Below, in pieces: positions 20,906 through 32,770 of a stretch of DNA of 64,000 nucleotides (the stretch's first letter is position 1; each line of letters opens with the position of its first letter). This stretch comes from Aspidiotus rigidus (lineage: Eukaryota > Arthropoda > Insecta > Hemiptera > Diaspididae), in assembly GCA_035079385.1 (NCBI GenBank), contig JAVHKY010000047.1:1922001-1986000 (forward strand), given 5' to 3'. A program made the position numbers and the translations under genes. A model generated the notes under the pieces. That model saw only the letters and a program-made list of their open reading frames with translations, was not told the DNA's origin and made no database searches.

Positions 20906-23860
20906 AACATCAGACCTAGGAATGGAATTTCCCACGTCTTCAAGATGTTGATGTATACACGTGCAGACAAAACTTTCAGAAAGTTTGGATGTACGAGTAT
21001 ATTACACAGGCGGTGGGAATAAATTTTTCAAAAATTAATTGGAGAATTTAATCTAATTACCCTATAGACTATAGATATAAAATTCTTCAGAGACTCTGGG
21101 CGTGAGTGCAGCCACGATTCACGAAATTACTGCGCCTCCGCACGCAGCATTTTCTTGACGTCCAAAGACTTTAGGTAATAGTGCACTAATTTAAAACGAA
21201 TTTACGAACGAGCAGACGAATCATCTTGATCGGAATATATGTACGAATTTCCGTACTCAATACTACTGCTTTTCGTCATGGTAATTAAAAATTTCAAATT
21301 TTACACCGACTTTACACATCATACGCAAATGATAAAATCGTAAGAATGAAAAAAAAATAATAAATTACGCATTATACAGCGTATTATGAAACAAACAATT
21401 ACTTAACAAAGTCAACATATTATTATTTCTTTTAATCGTCCTCACACGAGTAAATTTGGTACACGCTGGTCTAAGAATATCTTGTACGCAGAAGAAGGAA
21501 TTATAGAGCACAGTAAATAAAATTTTCTCTCGCTCTTCCCAGGAGCCCACGATATAAACTGTGCGTTCTTCGAGCACGGGTCGGTGACGAGCAAAATTCT
21601 AGAATGAAGATTCCTTTCCTGAGACTGATGATACTGATAATTTTTTACTCCGTCAGTAGGGAAAGTAAAGAAACTAGTTTCAACCGCGTTCATAATTTAA
21701 TCGCCCGCAGCTAATGCATACTCGAAATCGTCGACAGCGATAACTCAACGAGAAGTTTTGCATAATCGTATCGGCATCGAAAATTCGAAATCCGATGAAA
21801 TAGTCAAATTATTGGAATCTTTTTTTTTATGTACGCGTACAAGGGTCGGAAGAAGAATGGCCCATCACTTGATGTAATGTCTTACGAAGGCTGACTCCTC
21901 GGAACAACTCGATACGGAAGATGGATACTTTACGTACTCTCGAGACATCGTATACAAAAACACACCGCTTGAGACAAATCATGCCCTCTGGTACGAAGCG
22001 AGCACTCGAATTAACGCTCGAAACGAGGCACTAAAAGTATACTCGAACTGAAGAATAAACCGTGGATACGATTAGCGGAGTCGCAGTCATAACATGTACA
22101 CAGGTTACCAATATAGTATTTACAGGTCTTTGTATACAACTTACAACAAAATGATATTATTTCTTCGGTATTCCTAGTTGCACGCTCGCAGACCGTGAAA
22201 GTCAGCGCCACTTTCTCTTCGATTTATTTCAACTCTATAATTCGCGCCACGTCGTCGTATAATATTCGTACGTCGCGGAGAAACGAAATATTTAACAGAA
22301 CCGGTTTCGCCATTCCTTATCTTCGGCGGAAAAATTTCCTAATTATACGCTATAAAATCGTTTCCGAAATTAATTCTTCTTCAAACATTCGAGATCTGTA
22401 ATTGGAATCAGATGAAGGAAATCTTTTCCCCTCCCCCGTCTTCGACGTTTTACTTCGATTAAATCTATACATTTATCATATAAGCGATGAATGAAAAATA
22501 GAAATGACAACAATCGAGAATGTACGAGATTGTGACGATTTATTGTACCGCTGGAGGCTTACTAACATTTCATACACGCCATGAATTTCCCTTTGCGAGT
22601 AGGAGGAACCGTCGATACCTCTTCACCGCGGCCTGATCACGGAGAAAAGGGTTCGTAACCATTCTCCACATTCTAAGACAGTTTGCGAAAAATTCATTAA
22701 AAGATCGTCTTGAGAACAGTTACACTCTTCTGTACAGTAGAGCAGGTCGGACTGAAAGGAATTGATTGAAACCGAAGGCACTGAAAGCCGGAGATCCAAT
22801 GATATCTCGTCTACTGAAGTTTGACTTCGTTTTTGGTAAAATAAGATGGCCTCGGTTTTGGCGATTGATTCTAACCTAGGATGCAGACGTCTCGGCAGTT
22901 CGAGTGAAATTGACGATGAGTAAAGTCAAGTAAATGAATTCGACTGTAAGAGCTTCACCGCCACCTCCTCCACAAAATGAAGGTGTTTTCGGAGGTGATG
23001 CTGTATAATAGTCCCGATGATTTTCACAAGTAGCCCATCTAGTTGACCACTAATCAATTGATAAAAATGTAGCCATTCTAAAACTTCGATTAGTCACAAA
23101 AGAAACGATGCGAAAATATGTTTAATAACGTGAATAGACATCACCATCCTCGAAAGCAAGCGACAGATGAAGTCCAGAGAGCAGCGCCCACTTTACCCTC
23201 ATTAACGGATGCCCTTGCAAGAACTTTTCTTCTTGAAACAGTAAAATCACTGATAGAGTTTGTTACAACGACACGTGATCGTATAAGAATTTTCAATGAC
23301 ACTCTTGGAAAATTTTCAAACTGTTCGCAACTCAAGCATCCCTTCACAAAGAAAGAGACCACGTATGACAAATCAGAGATATCACACCTGGTGTGATAGG
23401 AGATACACGTGCCGAGTCAAAATACGTATTATAATTATCAACTTGATAAAGACAAAATTACGCCACGACAAAACGTTTCACAACTAGGCCGACTTTCCAA
23501 TGATCAACTTTGATAGAAGTTGATTCAGTAAATTAACAAGTCTGGCGCTCGACGCAACTGTTCTGAATTAGCCAGTTTCAAAAGATTTAAAAGCAAATAT
23601 GGACAAGAATCATTTCATTGCCGAAGACGGGATACTACTGGAAAGCAATAATGTGCATCAGAAGTACTGTATACAAAAGTCTTACTCACGGTTCTTGATT
23701 TGAGAGGTTGGAAGCCCGACAGCAGTGAACGTCATTGATTCACGACAAGCAAAATAGCTATTGTCTGTATCTGAAGCTCAATGGGCTTCATTGGGGAATA
23801 CTTAGTCGGAATATCACAAGAGAAAAAATTTCCGTCTTATCATAATTGCCCCGGCTACTT
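20906..23860. other. No recognised gene over 3 kb
   Basis: Only short open frames without recognisable domains. The sequence looks unique rather than repetitive. No transposon ends were noticed. Confidence 0.45.
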
Positions 23861-23866
23861 CGATTT

Positions 23867-24130
23867 TTACAGTGAACCTGTTCTATATCGTTCATGTTGG
23901 TCTTGTGGTAGGGGAATTAATATGCATTGATAAGACCAATGTAAAACAAGTACCATTGCGATAAGAATCAAGCAAACGAGTACGCAGGCGAATATTTTTC
24001 GAAAAATTTGGCGTCCGGCGACAAATTTCATTAGACGCTGAAGAAAAATCCTTCCCATTTTTCCATTTTCCCGCTTTTTTGCTGTCGGAAATGGGACTGA
24101 CGCAGGGAACCTGTTCTATATAGGATTGAG
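23867..24130. repeat. Two copies of a GAACCTGTTCTATAT motif flanking cap-like sequence
   Basis: GTGAACCTGTTCTATATCG near 23874 and GGGAACCTGTTCTATATAGG near 24104 are direct copies about 230 bp apart and resemble the start of the minisatellite cap (GGGAACCTGTTTTA). GGCGTCCGGCGACAAATTTC near 24010 resembles the CGTCC box. A 63-codon minus frame (24058-23867) with a hydrophobic core spans this; it is not called. Confidence 0.35.
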
Positions 24131-24182
24131 AATAGAATTCGAAATTGGAATCCCAAAATATTCAATCATCCAAGGAGTTGTG

Positions 24183-25019
24183 CAGTAAAACTTGTGTAAT
24201 CCGAAACGTGTATAACACGAAAACTTGCTCAAGACGAAAATATTTCAAAGTCCCGGCAGCTCTTATGGGGTTTATACACGAAATATTCTGTATAAAACGA
24301 AATCTGTCTAACGCGAAAACGAAATGTAAAATGGCAAGTTCGAACGTGTATAAGGCGAAATTACAGATCTTAGACAGTTGCAAAATGTTTCAAAAAAGTT
24401 GGCTTCAATACGCGACCTACACAACATGACATCCAAGATGAAGCGTCCGAAAGTTCGGCTTCTATAGCTTTCTTACTCGACCAGAACAATATTATCGCAG
24501 TTGCTGAGGATTTTATGTGGTAATTGATGAAGCTGTTGATACCGACGCCAATATTGAGTCAGCAGTTGACTGCATAATGCAGAAAGAAGAAGGAAGCGAC
24601 GATGAGGATCAGAATGACGACGAGGATGGAGATAATGCGGAAGATGAAGGAAAAATTACTAATGCTCGACAAGCTCTCTCCGTTGTGCTGCAAGTTCAAG
24701 TTGTAGTGACCTCCTCTCCCTTCTTTACCAAGTAAAAAATAATTTAGAAAATTCGATTGCCGCGGAAAAAAGTCTTCAAATGACTTTAGAAGAAATGTGG
24801 CTTCAATTTGTACATAATGTACCCAACTTTTTTACACACCTGTAATACAATGAAGTCAATACATACAATTGGTGGGAATACATTTTCAAAAATCCTTTCT
24901 TTGCGTAAAACGAAAATTTTTCGTCTTGGACAAGTTTTGTACGAGTACAAGACGAAAACTTGCGTAAAACGAAAAAATGTTTAGGTCCCCTCGCATTTCG
25001 GCTTACAAAAGTTTTACTG
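24183..25019 (+). mobile_element. Pogo/Tigger-like DNA transposon, internally deleted
   Basis: The left end CAGTAAAACTTGTGTAATCC and the reverse-complemented right end CAGTAAAACTTTTGTAAGCC form terminal inverted repeats starting CAGTAAAACTT. The right end is followed by TA (25020-25021), the expected pogo target duplication; the left neighbour is TG, presumably mutated from TA. Both subterminal regions are rich in CGAAAAC-type repeats. At 837 bp it is far shorter than an autonomous Tigger. Confidence 0.75.
24517..24800 (+). pseudogene. Tigger-like transposase C-terminal remnant
   Basis: The frame has an acidic stretch (EEGSDDEDQNDDEDGDNAED) followed by KITNARQAL and, after a frameshift near 24715, sequence continuing with LYQVKNNLE. 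Tigger transposases end in an acidic region followed by a leucine-rich EAL..L..L helix, and this fits that pattern. The DDE catalytic core is not seen. Confidence 0.5.
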
Positions 25020-25021
25020 TA

Positions 25022-25130
25022 GTGGGAAAATTTCGACTTTCAAACTGCGTATGATAGGAGGGGCATTTGAAAAAATCCCCTCAATACTAAGTCCTCTCCA
25101 ATCAAACATATGTAATTAGAAATTTTTTCA
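25022..25130. repeat. Diverged minisatellite-like units
   Basis: GGGAAAATTTCGACTTTCAA and GCGTATGATAGGAGGGGCAT match the reverse complement of the 45-bp unit. It directly follows the Tigger element, which therefore may have inserted into a copy of this family. Confidence 0.45.
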
Positions 25131-25717
25131 GGAATTGTTCCCAAGTGTCTTTCCTGTCACAAACCGGGTGGGGTAGAATGATGTTCCTATTTAGAGGGAA
25201 TTTCGTGCAGAATCTGTTCCAGTGCAAAAACGGGAAACGTTAAATACGTCTTGTATTTTGAATTAAAGAATTTTTCATCTAAATTTAATCTACAATTTGA
25301 GCCTAGAACAAACTTTCTAAATCTTTTCTGAGCTGAATATTGGACCAAAAGATGCAAAAAAAAAAGCCCAATTTCCCTCAAGATTTTTGAAAGAAGAGTT
25401 CAATGACCTCCCACATTTTGAAACTTTGTAGCGTCATTCGAGTACTTCTTTCGGTTCACCGGTATATCGAGTAAAATTTGGAAGTTGAGTCATCATTTTC
25501 ATCCTCGAAAACCTCAGTACATTTGGCACAATTTGGTCCATACCTTGGCCCAGAAAAGTCGTAGAAAGTTCGCGGCCCAGGTTCAAACTGTAGATAAAAT
25601 CAAGATACAACTATTGCACACCCAAAGCTTACATCTAACGTTTTGCGTTTTTGGGAAAGAACAGATTTAGCGCAAATATTCAACTGGTAATATCATTTTG
25701 ACCCACCACACTTGGTA
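25131..25717. other. No recognised gene
   Basis: Short frames only; nothing repetitive was noticed apart from an A run near 25355. Confidence 0.4.
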
Positions 25718-26342
25718 CAGTAAAACCTCCATTAACGGTTACCTCCGAATAACGGTCAAATTTCTTGGTCCCTTCGAGTGTTCTGGGAAAAATATATCGT
25801 ACCTCTGAATAGCGGAAGAAAAAGTAGTAATTTGACGAAAATCACCAGTCGGAAGGAGTGAATAATCAAGTTAATACATTGTATGTACTGCAGTACACAC
25901 TTCGACAGGTAAAAAAACTTACGGAAGAAAGTGATGAATCATTCTTATCGAGTTTTACCTCAGTTTTTATTCTGCTCTGTAACAAGACATCGCGTTTTAT
26001 GCGTCTAATCATGAGTTTGAAACGTAAACACTTCTCATTAAGCGAAAAATTCAAAATTTTACAATGTCAGGACGAAGAAAAATTGAGTGGACAAAGTCTA
26101 GCAGCTAAATTCAATATTGGAAGAACACAAGCTAAGGAGCTCTTTTGCGATGCAGTCAGAGCTGAAATAGTCCAACTTTTGCAGCGTTTGAAAATCCAAT
26201 TTGAGCAGCAGAATGTACTGTCCAGACAAAATTTGAAACAATCAAAAATGAGTTCCTGGGCTTTTTTCGAAACAACGGCCACCTCCCAATAACGGTCAAT
26301 TTGCTCTGTTCCTTCGGTGACCGTTACTCGGAGGTTTTACTG
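25718..26342 (+). mobile_element. Pogo/Tigger-like DNA transposon with TA target duplication
   Basis: Ends CAGTAAAACCTCCATTAACG and, reverse complemented, CAGTAAAACCTCCGAGTAAC form terminal inverted repeats of about 26 bp. TA lies on both sides (25716-25717 and 26343-26344). Extra subterminal copies of AATAACGGTCAA lie at both ends. The 625-bp length shows internal deletion. The element belongs to a different subfamily from the one at 24183 (different repeats after CAGTAAAAC). Confidence 0.85.
26011..26292 (+). pseudogene. Tigger-like transposase N-terminus (CENP-B type HTH)
   Basis: From the ATG at 26011 the frame reads MSLKRKHFSLSEKFKILQ, then GQSLAAKFNIGRTQAKEL. This is the pogo/CENP-B N-terminal helix-turn-helix that binds the transposon ends. 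The protein loses similarity after about 50 residues, shows LQRLKIQFEQQNVLS-like sequence, and runs into the right inverted repeat. The second HTH and the DDE domain are missing. An upstream in-frame ATG at 25858 exists, but the homology starts at 26011. Confidence 0.65.
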
Positions 26343-26344
26343 TA

Positions 26345-26525
26345 TAACTCGATATTTGAAATTTTTCAAGTGCAACACTTTTGATGGTTGAAATTTTACT
26401 AAATCTCCCGTCTGTCGTATACATAGCCCGAAAGTCGAAATTTTTTTCAAGACCAACTCCTTTATCAATGCAGGAAACCCGGTATCTTTTCCGTATGGGG
26501 ACGGCACATCCTCAAAAAAGGTCCA
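26345..26525. repeat. Diverged minisatellite copy with cap-like end
   Basis: TAACTCGATATTTGAAATTT and AGCCCGAAAGTCGAAATTTT resemble the 45-bp unit, and GGGGACGGCACATCCTCAAA near 26498 resembles the cap (GGACGGCACATGG then CTCAAAAAG). Confidence 0.5.
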
Positions 26526-26534
26526 TGTTCGACT

Positions 26535-26614
26535 TTGATGACGTCATCAACTTGTCACGTCAGAAACCTAAGTTAGGTTAGGACATCTGAGTCCAACTTT
26601 GATGACGTCATGAA
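26535..26614. promoter_or_regulatory. Two TTTGATGACGTCAT palindromic sites
   Basis: TTGATGACGTCATCAA (26535-26550) is a perfect 16-bp palindrome, and TTGATGACGTCATGAA (26599-26614) differs at one position. Both centre on TGACGTCA. Like the 20631 site they lie directly beyond a minisatellite cap. Confidence 0.4.
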
Positions 26615-27040
26615 CCTAGTTGAGCTAGATTAAGTTGCTTTAAAGAATACGTCTAAGCTGGACTAAGGAATTTGTTTAGGTTAAATTATAGAAATTCTTC
26701 CAGGCTAGAGGTTTGCCAAAAGATGTGACCTATTCTATACCATTTGGAATAGTTTTTGGCATACATTTATCGGCCCGTCAAGAAAGAAAGAAAGTACGAC
26801 AAATTTTGAAGCATTCCACGAGAGATAAAAATGATGAACGTCATATCAAAAAATGCCAGGCAAAAAAATTAAATTAACTTCAAGATATTGGAACAAACGA
26901 CATAATAATAAATCGCAAACGGGAAAATAATTATTCCCCGGCAAAATTTCAGGTTGCCCTACTTTTAAATAAATCTCACCCGTTTCACATTCCACGACTA
27001 ATTAAATATTACAGAGAAAAAAAATTACTTAATTAATTTG
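26615..27040. other. No recognised gene
   Basis: AT-rich sequence without recognisable coding sequence or repeat ends. Confidence 0.4.
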
Positions 27041-27424
27041 TGCTACTGCGTCAGTAAGGCACATTTCGCCTTACTTAGCCGTCCTCTTTTTTGTTTCTGT
27101 CCCCAAGGGGGTGTTTTATGCTTCTGGCGGCACCTGCACTTCCTTATTACGAATCTGCATTCCTAGAATGTGTTTGCAGTTTCCATACTTCATAAAATAC
27201 GGGCAGGAGCACTTGCAAGGATTGGTAGTAAATACCCACACACCATAGTTGTACTTATGAAATTTGTCAAATGACCACTTCCTCTTGAGAGTGACGAATT
27301 TACGTAAAATTCTCGCAGTGAGAGGGGTTTTCATTGTCGATGACGTAGCAGAAATAATTTGACTTAGGTACTCGATCTTTGTGAAGTGATAATAAACATC
27401 GAAAACTTTTGTAGGATGAATCAT
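27041..27424 (-). pseudogene. MULE transposase C-terminus with SWIM zinc finger
   Basis: On the minus strand the 102-codon frame contains KWSFDKFHKYNYGVWVFTTN and then CKCSCPYFMKYGNCKHILGM, the CxC...CxH SWIM zinc finger of Mutator-like transposases, followed by VPPEA. After the stop at about 27116 the next frame continues with QKQKRGRLSKAKCALL, the basic GRP-like tail usual for these proteins, so there is a frameshift. Only the last third of the protein is present. Confidence 0.7.
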
Positions 27425-27716
27425 TTTATGACAGTTTCCCCTTCGTAAAAAATTCAGTGCTACCTTATTTTCATGACGCGTCTAAACATGTCGTTATTGA
27501 ACTTACATTTCGCGGGCAAAAAATGACGTCGGACAACATTCTCTGTGACGGGCTACTCTTAGTATATATTTCCCATAGTTTTTTAGGCTTACCACGCGTA
27601 CGAAAGAAAAATGAAGTAGACCAAAAACTTGTTTTCTTTATCCAAAAGAAGATGTACAATGTGTCTTCATAAAGTGCAGCGTATTTGAGTTGTTGAAAAC
27701 ATGTATAATCTTGGAC

Positions 27717-28055
27717 CGGGGGTATTCAAACTTTTTTCACTGGCGGACCAACAGATGATTTTCCAGAGGATTCGCGGGCCACAATTCATCTTTTTTCTTC
27801 TCATTCTCAAAATCAGCTCTACAGATTTTCAATTTTTAAATGTTCTCGCGAGCTGGAATGGGGTTTTCCCCTATAGGCCCGATAGGTCCGGGCCTACAGC
27901 GGCACTTTTTCGGGGGCGGCAAATTTTGAATATTTCAAAGGGGCGTCAAGAAAATTAGAAAAGAAAGAAAAAACGAGGCGGCGAAACTTTACCAGGCCTA
28001 CAGCGTCACAACACCCAAAACCTCCTTTGCGCGAGCTATGGCTTGAACACCACTG
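27717..28055. mobile_element. Candidate hAT MITE, host of a nested MITE
   Basis: The left end CGGGGGTATTCAAACTT and the reverse-complemented right end CAGTGGTGTTCAAGCC match at about 11 of 15 positions. Flanking octamers TCTTGGAC and GTTTGCAC agree at 5 of 8 positions. Internal CTCGCGGGCCACA resembles the subterminal sequence of hAT elements. Diverged, so the limits are provisional. Confidence 0.45.
27855..28029. mobile_element. Nested 175-bp hAT-like MITE with perfect 8-bp target duplication
   Basis: CGCGAGCT occurs at 27847-27854 and again at 28030-28037, directly flanking the insert. The insert ends in CACCCAAAACCTCCTTTG and begins GGAATGGGGTTTTCCCC; ends and internal GGGCCTACAGCGGCAC are shared with the short copy at 36941. 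No coding capacity. Confidence 0.75.
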
Positions 28056-28099
28056 GTTTGCACTCAAGGGACAGCGGAGATTGCGAGTTCCTCGTTTCC

Positions 28100-28310
28100 A
28101 TTGCAAAAGTTTTTGCCGGACGGCGAACAGCCGGACGCCAAAATTTCTAAAACTACAATAAATTGTCAACTTTCGAGCCTATTACCTACATATTACATGA
28201 GGGGACTGAGGAAAATTTAGACTATGGAACTATACATGAGAAGAGGAGAACTTAGGAGAATTTCAACTATCAAAGGAGTTGGACTTTCGAAACATTCGAA
28301 TATCGAATTT
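28100..28310. repeat. Diverged cap plus minisatellite-like units
   Basis: TTTTTGCCGGACGGCGAACA and GCCGGACGCCAAAATTTC resemble the cap, and GAACTATACATGAGAAGAGG with GAATTTCAACTATC resembles the reverse complement of a 45-bp unit. Confidence 0.4.
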
Positions 28311-31300
28311 TATATGAAAGGAAGAGACATTTGATTCTGTGGAACAAATTCCTTGAATTCCTCGTTCAAATGATCGATAAAGAGAACGGCCTATATTCTG
28401 ATGGCTAGAACATATATTCAGTCTTGAAAAGCTGAAATTGATCTGATGGCTCCGATTCGAGATGAAAGCAGATTCAGACGAGAGAAAGAATGCCCCTAAA
28501 ATTAAAAAGAATCACATCGAACTTCTAACTATACATGAATATAATTCGAGCTTAGGAGGCTTGATTGGGGAGATGTATTGAAAAGTAGAGGCGAATTCCG
28601 TTATCGTACGATAAAATACCGGCAATGTTGATTACTAAAATTGGAAAATTCACACGTGAAAAAATTCCTCACCGAAGTAACAGAAAATTTACGTCGTGCG
28701 CAAAGGCATGAAAAGAATTCTGACTATCACGACAGCCTTGTAGAAAAAGCGACATTGTTTGAAAAAAGCCACTAAAATCGAGGTCGAATGTCGATATCGC
28801 ACAATAGAATGCATCAGTTTAACCAATACCAAGAAGACTAGAATAGATTTATAAACACGAAACCAAAAAAAAAAAATGTATATATTGTAACAGCGATAGG
28901 CTAGATGAAGGTTACACCACGAAAATAGTACATCAAAATGGCTCGACTTCTAATTAATTTATCCATCACGATTCACGAGGTAAGAAAACGATTAATAATT
29001 GCGCTCGGATTTCCTTTTTTTTCGCGTTTCGTAAAAATTAGGTACTGCTGAGGAGGAGGAGGAGGAGGAGGAGAGGTTAGATTAGAGCGTTAAGAAACCT
29101 AATGTTCGTCTTTTCGCCAACAGCGATAATGCACCCACATCGTACAAAACCACTTTCCTACTTCTTCCTCCTTCTTCTAAGCATCATTATTAATTTTATT
29201 ATTAGAGTTCATAGTCATTCGAAACCGACAGGTAATGTTATGTTCTTTAGGCACTGCATTCGAATCGTCGGATATTTTATGAACGATGAACGTGGTCCGG
29301 AAAGAACAGATTGGGAGTGCTTGAAGACCATTCCACAATAGAGAAGTAAATATTCACTGCAGCCCACGTTATGCCACCTACGAAAACGATCATCTTATAC
29401 CGCTTGCAATTCGAATACTTCTGCTATTTCCGATCGGATTTAAATCTACTCCGTCATCATTAAAATATCCGAACCGATATCATCGTATTTCACGGATGTA
29501 ATGGGTCAGAGTTATATTTTCATTCTCTCGCCCCCATCGTGTGAAAAAAGAAAACGCATAAATATTTATCGATTTGACCGAGTAGAATACTTCTTAAAAA
29601 TTACAGTCTTTCTCGAAAACTTTGCAGAGTCCAGGTGAACGTACTATCTATTCTTTACTGGTTGTAGATTCTCTAGGCCAATTATACCGGTTTGAAAGTC
29701 ATACCTGTTACTATTTCTATGCAGGATAGACCGAATTATGCTACATACATAAACTTCATCCAAGTTTTAAAGCACGATATTGAATTATTTCCTCAACTTG
29801 ACTGATATCAATTCGAACATGTTACGAGAATGGAAATTCGTGAATCAAGAGGACCGCGCGAATGAATTGCTGAATACGTCATTGTAAAAGAATTACATGC
29901 GCGAAAAAAAGAGTTAATTAGCGGAGCGCCTTTCTCCTTTTTAAAAAAATAAAATCTCGAATACACACCGAGCGATATAATTCGGTCTAATTACAGAAAC
30001 AAGCGGTTTTATAGTAAAGATAATATCGATCAATCAACGCGAGGTTTCGGTAGAAAAATTCGACGCGTCGCGTCGTAAAGCAAATATTGCGACAAAAAAA
30101 AAGGAGGTAATATGGTTGTGAAATTCTTTAATAAATAAAAATCGCGTTAATCCATCGCTTTCGAATTAACGCGGAATTTTTCCCCTTCATTTCCTCGTCA
30201 TATAGTATTATCTATCTTCCTTCTTTCACATAAAATATACTGGCATCTTCTCGCTGAAATCATTACGAAGGAAACACAAAACAAATAACATCGCGCCGTA
30301 CCAAAGAGAAATTCATTATTGACCTTTTCTACATTTTATTCTGATTTGTGATACGTATTTTCTTTTTGTACAGCAAAGCCTCTTACGTAGATCTCCCGCA
30401 ACAAATAATATTACGAAGTCACCTAACGGCGAGTTTCATGTACCTCATTTATAAAGAAAACGGTCAAGTGTCATTATTTTCTCCGCCGATTAAAATAAAT
30501 TACATCAACCGGACAGATCTCGCCAGATAGAACCTCAACTTCTTTCAAGACCTACTATTTTTATCCGAGTAAGATAACGCATTATATTATGCATCGTACA
30601 GTATGAGTCCAACGTGTTTGTCGTCTTTCGTGTTCGAAATCTGTACCACAGAATCCTGCATCCGTAGAAGATGACACGTAAGTAACCGGTTTATCGAAAC
30701 TCTTCAAGCGGTACTGTAATTATTAAGTTCCCGCTAAGCGACGCGACGGTTGCTTTTAAATACGTCCATAAAAACGCTTACAACGAGAAGAGAAAAAAAA
30801 AAAAAAAAAAAAGAGGAGGAAAGAATAGAAAATAAAGTATTTTTCAAGGAGAACACAACTGTTATATTATGCATAAACTACGTGCAGAAGTTTTCTATAT
30901 AGTTATTCTTGTTAACGTTATTAGTCTTCGGTGATATAATGATGTAAAAGTAATAATATTAATAATGATCCTGCGTTCTCTCGTTGATTATCTTTATTAC
31001 ATTATCCTCATTATTGTTTTGTTCCTCGTACGTATAATATTAACTAACCCTACGAATAGGCGCCCGCTAAACAAAACTAATTAGTAACATTCTTATACAC
31101 CAGCAGTCATTGTCATCGGTATTCTACCAATAATTTTTTTTTTTTTTTTTTTTTTCTGTAGATGCTTTAAAATACACCTTGCCAATTATTTTTGATCCGT
31201 TTTCAAACGCATTCAAGGTTATAAAGTCACCTAGAATTCGATATTTTAGAGTCGCTAGTGAATTATATTAATGAGCTGCAATACATTCAACAAATAAAGC

Positions 31301-31454
31301 CTGACATTAAAAAAAATTCGAATATCACAATGACAGAATCCGTAACTGAGGCGTGAGTTGAAATCAATACACAAAAATAAGCGGCGTATTTGAGTATACA
31401 GACCAAGAATCAGTACAACTTGCGACAAAAAAATCAGAAAAAAAATAGCTTTCA
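28311..31454. other. No recognised gene; several microsatellites
   Basis: Contains a GGA repeat at 29050-29074, an A run at 30793-30812 and a T run at 31134-31155. Open frames are short and without recognisable domains. Looks like unique intergenic or intronic DNA. Confidence 0.5.
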
Positions 31455-31761
31455 TAACATTGTAACAAAATCGATTTCTGAATTAAAGAGCATTCTGATG
31501 TAGAACAGGCATAACTGCGTGAGGGAAAAATTACGAATTCGGTCGAAAATTCATCCATCGCCGTTCTCCATAGGTTGCTCTTGTTTCCAGTTAGGTAGAC
31601 TGTTCCATGGGGCGAGAGGGATTGAGTCTCACTGACTCCTATCATAATATCAACTCCTTTGATGATTGAACTTTTTGTAACCCCAATTTAGAATCAGAAA
31701 TCAATTCGTCCCATAGAACAAGTTTCCTGATTTCTTCATCCAACTTCGTTACAGAAGCCAT
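31455..31761 (-). CDS. Possible short coding segment with a frame break, unassigned
   Basis: From an ATG at 31761 (minus) the frame reads MASVTKLDEEIRKLVLWDEL and on to KELIL, then stops near 31638. An overlapping frame continues as GVSETQSLSPHGTVYLTGNK and beyond to about 31490. The change of frame without an evident intron suggests a decayed gene or chance. No domain is recognised. Confidence 0.2.
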
Positions 31762-32036
31762 CTCTTTTTTCTCCTAGTAATTTACGGTGGGACCGAGATA
31801 TTGGCCCGGTATATTAGGATATTTGAGCGGTAAAAAGTTGACGTGAACCAGCGAAAAAATATAATTCGGAACATTTAAAAAGTTGAGCAATGAAAAAGTA
31901 ATAAGAACGTCAAATAACTCAATTAATAAGTATATTAAAATTCTACGTACATCAAATGTATATTTTCCCGGTATAAAAATAGCACCATTGCTAAAAATAA
32001 TTGCGAACGCCAATTTGTAGAATGTAGCAATTATTG

Positions 32037-32770
32037 GCTCACGGCAGTAGTAGAGCTTTTTTCGCAAGCGCCGACCTACCACGTTTCCGCTTTTGACCTG
32101 AAGGTATGTACTTCGCAGCTGGAGGCACGGTCACCATCTTCAAACGGACTTGCATACCAATAACATGCTTATATACGGTTTTTTTTGCTAAACTACGGAC
32201 ATGAACAAGTAGAGCTCTCGAGATCAGCTTCTACTATGTTAATCGCCCATAGAAATCTTGAAATTCCTTGAAGGTCGCCCATTTCTGCTGTATAGCAAGG
32301 TACTGTATCAGCATTTCAGTTGTTATCGGGTCGTTGTTTCCCGCAGACGTGAAGTATGAGCCATGTTTGCGCTAAAGGACTTTCTTATTTTCCATCGTCC
32401 AATGAGCTCCTGAACCTTCAGGAGGAACTGATTTACCGGAAGACGTTCTCTCAGGGTATGGTTCTTCTTGATGGCCGCATTTGTGGCCTCCAAGCCATTA
32501 TTAGTGGAGGGATATCCAATGGCGGCGCCCTCGTACCATTCCGAATTTTTATTGATCCAGTTCAACTGAAAGTCTTGGACAAAGTCTTTGACACGCTTGT
32601 CCTTATGCTTCATCTATTTAGCGACGAACAATTCAGCAGCTTTGTGAAAACTTTCTTCCTTAAGATATGTTTGTAGGCTGTTCAGATCCATTTTAATCTG
32701 AACGCAGACTGCACCCTTTGTGAGAAAGATGAGATACATTTTCGATAAGCCGTTCACAATTTTTCTTGTA
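32037..32770 (-). pseudogene. MULE transposase remnant
   Basis: On the minus strand a frame with DLNSLQTYLKEESFHKAAEL leads to an in-frame stop near 32614 and continues as NWINKNSEWYEGAAIGYPST, then NNGLEATNAAIKKNHTLRER. This STNNGLE..N..IK..HTLRERLP block is typical of the MULE transposase region following the DDE core. Near 32160 the minus strand gives KHVIGMQVRLKMVTVPPAAK, the end of the SWIM finger, and then GQKRKRGRSALAKKALL near 32085. The stretch between 32323 and 32180 has lost similarity. It is a more complete relative of the fragment at 27.1 kb. Confidence 0.75.

Noticed and set aside
32356..32676. 106-codon plus-strand frame
   Set aside because: Antisense shadow of the MULE transposase remnant.
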